This document shows positions 61,473 to 64,000 of a DNA stretch of 64,000 nt, in pieces. The stretch covers positions 17,001 to 81,000 of the forward strand of contig WNNJ02001130.1 in assembly GCA_012934845.2 (NCBI GenBank), in the 5' to 3' direction. The notes beneath the pieces are model-generated. The model saw nothing but the letters and a program-made list of their open reading frames with translations. It searched no databases and was not told where the DNA came from. The number at the start of each line of letters is the position of its first letter. Within the stretch, counting starts at the first letter, position 1. The position numbers and the translations under genes are program-made. This DNA comes from Pomphorhynchus laevis (taxonomy: Eukaryota > Acanthocephala > Palaeacanthocephala > Echinorhynchida > Pomphorhynchidae).

Positions 61473-62449
61473 ATGTTGTTAGCAATACAGAAATCTAAAG
61501 AACATAGGATTTTGTTCCTAACTTTGTCCGATCTGTTGCTTAGTTTAGAATTATTTCGAAGGCTACATTAATTTGATTGCTATCAAGAATAGATTTTTTA
61601 TTTAAAAAGATTATTTTTTCAAAATATTACTTCAAATTCAAAGTGCTGACTACTTTCAATACAGAAATTTAACGAAAATTGGCTTTGGTTTCTGTTTTTG
61701 TATGTTGCTTAGTTTGTAAGCTTTAAACTGCAAATCAAATCACATCTTTAATTTACCAAATAATCTACTTGTTTAACTAAACATAAAATTTAGAATTATT
61801 TTAAAGATACATTAATTAGACTTGAAAAAAATTTTATTTAATAATTTGAAGAAATTAGAAAAATATAAAAATAATAATTAAAAGGAAAATTTTATTTGAT
61901 ACTGTCCTCCTTTACTTTGATCCAACTTCAAAATTTTGTATAATTTAGATTTGTTAAGAATTTTTGAGCTAGATCAAAGAAAACAGGAACATTTTTCATT
62001 GATATTTCGCTTACATCTGTTAGCATCTGCAGAAAATTAAAATGTTTTTTAAAATGCGCATGCTTATATAAAAAAGTTCAAAACGATCACCGCCAAGTGC
62101 TGCTGTTTGAGCAAATGATGCTGCTATTATCGCTAACCAACTGCTTTCATTGTTTTTTGAACTTTTGACACGATTTCAGCAAATTTTGAAGGTACACAAA
62201 ACGCAATAAAAAAGAATGATTCAAAATAGTTTAGAAACAAAGCAAAATTAATAACCATATAATTTTCATTCAAAATAAATAATTTGAAAAAATTATAAAA
62301 ATAAAAAAATAATAATAAAAAGTACTAGAAACATTAAAATAAAGTATAAAAATAAAATAGAAAAGATTATTTAAACAAAATAATTGTTTACAGCATCTTT
62401 ACAAAATATTAAACGTCAGGTTTATTATTCGGAATAATAATATTGGAGA
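61473..62449. other. 3' flank of the LRR gene, AT-rich, no gene seen
   Basis: No clean AATAAA close to the stop. Nothing coding on either strand. Confidence 0.4.
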
Positions 62450-63000
62450 TTTTATGAATGTAATAAGCCTCAAGACTTTTTATATTTGGATTAACTAATA
62501 AATAACATACATTGTATCAGAATAAGGATTAGAGGCAATCAGGAGGAACTGCTATGCTGTCATATTTTGGGCCCTAACTCCTCTACCCAACATAGCAGCG
62601 TGGCCAAATACGTGCTAAGGACGTATTTCCTCTGATTATATTTGATTATATAGTATCTTATTCTTATACAAATTATATTGTTTACTATCCATTCATAAAA
62701 TTTAATAAATTATAAATTATAAATTTATAAAATTATAAATTTGATATTTTAATATATTTTGATATTTTATATATTTTTATAGTATCTTATTTTAATACAA
62801 AGTATAGTATTCATTATCTATCCATAAAAATTATTCGCCAATGATTTTAAATTTATTTTTAATATTATTGTGTTGATTTATATATTTTACTATTTTCTGT
62901 TTGATCTTATTTTTATAGTAACCTAGTTTGAACATTTTTTTCGTCTAAATATAGATGTCCTACTTTTAAATAATTTGGATTTATCTAAATAAAAAAGTAT
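62450..63000 (-). mobile_element. Penelope-like element end, decayed
   Basis: Matches 29040-29330 in order: TGTATCAGAATAAGGATTAG, the terminal block at 62540-62640, CAATATTATTGTGTTGATTTATA, and then a piece of RT coding sequence (ATATAGATGTCC) at about 62950. Only about 150 bp of RT remain. Confidence 0.65.
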
Positions 63001-63472
63001 TTTGTAAAACGACAAGAAAAAAGATTTATTTTTACGTGGCAAAGACGTGCCGGCGCACGCTAACATGACCACAACAAAAAAACTAAATCATGTGTCGAGG
63101 AAATTGGTACGAAGGGGCATATACTTTATTTATCAGTAATATTGGGGAGTCGGATGCACGGAAACGAAAAACAAGAAATAGTAGGCGCATGGTAATGCGT
63201 TTATTAAGAATCATTTTAAATCATTAAAATTTATCAGCTAACTGAATATTATTAAAAATAATGCGAAATACAATAATATTATAAATAATGTAAAAATAAA
63301 TAATAAAGAATAATGTTTACTAAGAAAATTATATAATAAATAATTAATAATTAATATATAGTCAAATGATACGTAATTTAAATATTATTTATATAATTTA
63401 TACAATTACAATTTATTGACAAGAAAAAACAAATAATATATCAGATTTTTCCTGTCAACCACTGGTAAATCC
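63001..63472. other. Short spacer, no gene seen
   Basis: GC-richer patch at 63030-63190 (CGTGCCGGCGCACGC), then AT-rich sequence. Not assigned. Confidence 0.35.
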
Positions 63473-63995
63473 TTAGCCCGAAAAATGTCCGCTCAAATCT
63501 TTTACTTCCGAGTCAAGTGCAAACAATATCAAGTCTTTCTTCGTTATTCCTTTTGGTTGGCTGTTCTCAAAGTTTATAGATTGCGGTACTATCAACAGAT
63601 TTGGTTCGGTCTCTAAGAAAGAACAGCACTTTCGTAGCAAGGTTGCGAAGATGCCGCGTACATTGTCGTGTCGCAAGGAAGGCAAGCCTCCTCTTCGGCA
63701 CAATACAGAGTGTGCTAGAAGTAATCTTTCATTACATATACATTTCATATTTATTAAATCAAGAGGGGGCCATCCATAACGACAGCATAACGCATCTCTA
63801 AATTTGTTTGCGCTGAGTTTTCACTTCCTTTTTTAATATGTGAAACTCAGTCAACCACGACCACGCATCTTTTATGCCTGCGTGATCAATGTAGTGATTT
63901 ACAGATTGATCAACATTGAATTCTACGCGTCCTAATCTTTCTAAGAAAATATTCTGGCGTTGATCTGATATTTCTTTCCAAATCTTATTTTGCAA
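63473..63995 (-). pseudogene. RLE-type retroelement fragment running off the window
   Basis: Minus strand: CICNERLLLAHSVLCRRGG and LPSLRHDNVRGIFATLL (63600-63745), the zinc motif and RHDxxR block of the family; then ALDSEVKDLS. Upstream frame 63798-63995 (GIKDAWSWLTEF) fits the stretch between RT and zinc motif. A break separates the two. The rest lies beyond the window edge. Confidence 0.6.
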
Positions 63996-64000
63996 CTTAT

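Overview
The window looks like AT-rich nuclear DNA of an invertebrate animal. It has GT-AG introns with gtaagt donors, a ubiquilin-derived copy, Penelope-like elements, Ty3-type LTR elements, LINEs, a pogo/Tigger-like DNA transposon and a high-copy unclassified reverse-transcriptase family. I cannot name the species.

The one host gene I can reconstruct is on the + strand and spans almost the whole window. It is an extracellular-type leucine-rich-repeat (LRR) gene with roughly one repeat per tiny exon (54-87 bp). I found about 22 repeat exons and a short C-terminal tail that ends at 61472. Almost every internal exon enters and leaves in phase 2. At every repeat-repeat junction the split codon reads Leu, Ile or Met, which is a conserved LRR position. 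Some introns are only 46-54 bp; others are several to tens of kb and hold most of the mobile elements.

Layout: 1-5400, four LRR exons and one weaker upstream candidate, plus a Penelope scrap. 5400-8480, Penelope-like fragments, including the endonuclease end of one copy. 8486-17573, a minus-strand Ty3-type LTR element with a second, younger LTR element nested in its 5' leader. 17680-17913, a LINE tail and a hairpin. 18750-21790, the best copy of an RT element with a restriction-like endonuclease (RLE-type). 21900-23392, a ubiquilin retrocopy directly behind it, same strand and frame. 23740-24640, Penelope-like sequence. 25221, an LRR exon. 25746-25964, a hairpin element with a 12-bp target duplication. 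26643-27391, a 340-bp duplicated repeat. 27775-30943, a Tigger-like transposon with a Penelope-like insertion. 32470-37390, two minus-strand LINEs. 38562-42359, a dense LRR exon cluster. 42977-47350, hammerhead-ribozyme-like motifs, four of them in two inverted repeats. 47740-49430, a third LTR element remnant. 45932-54504, more LRR exons and another RLE-type fragment. 57380-59950, a further RLE-type copy. 60430-61472, the C-terminal LRR exons. 62450-63995, a Penelope-like end and an RLE-type fragment running off the window.

The main items for follow-up are the hidden LRR gene, the RLE element-ubiquilin junction, and the hammerhead motifs.
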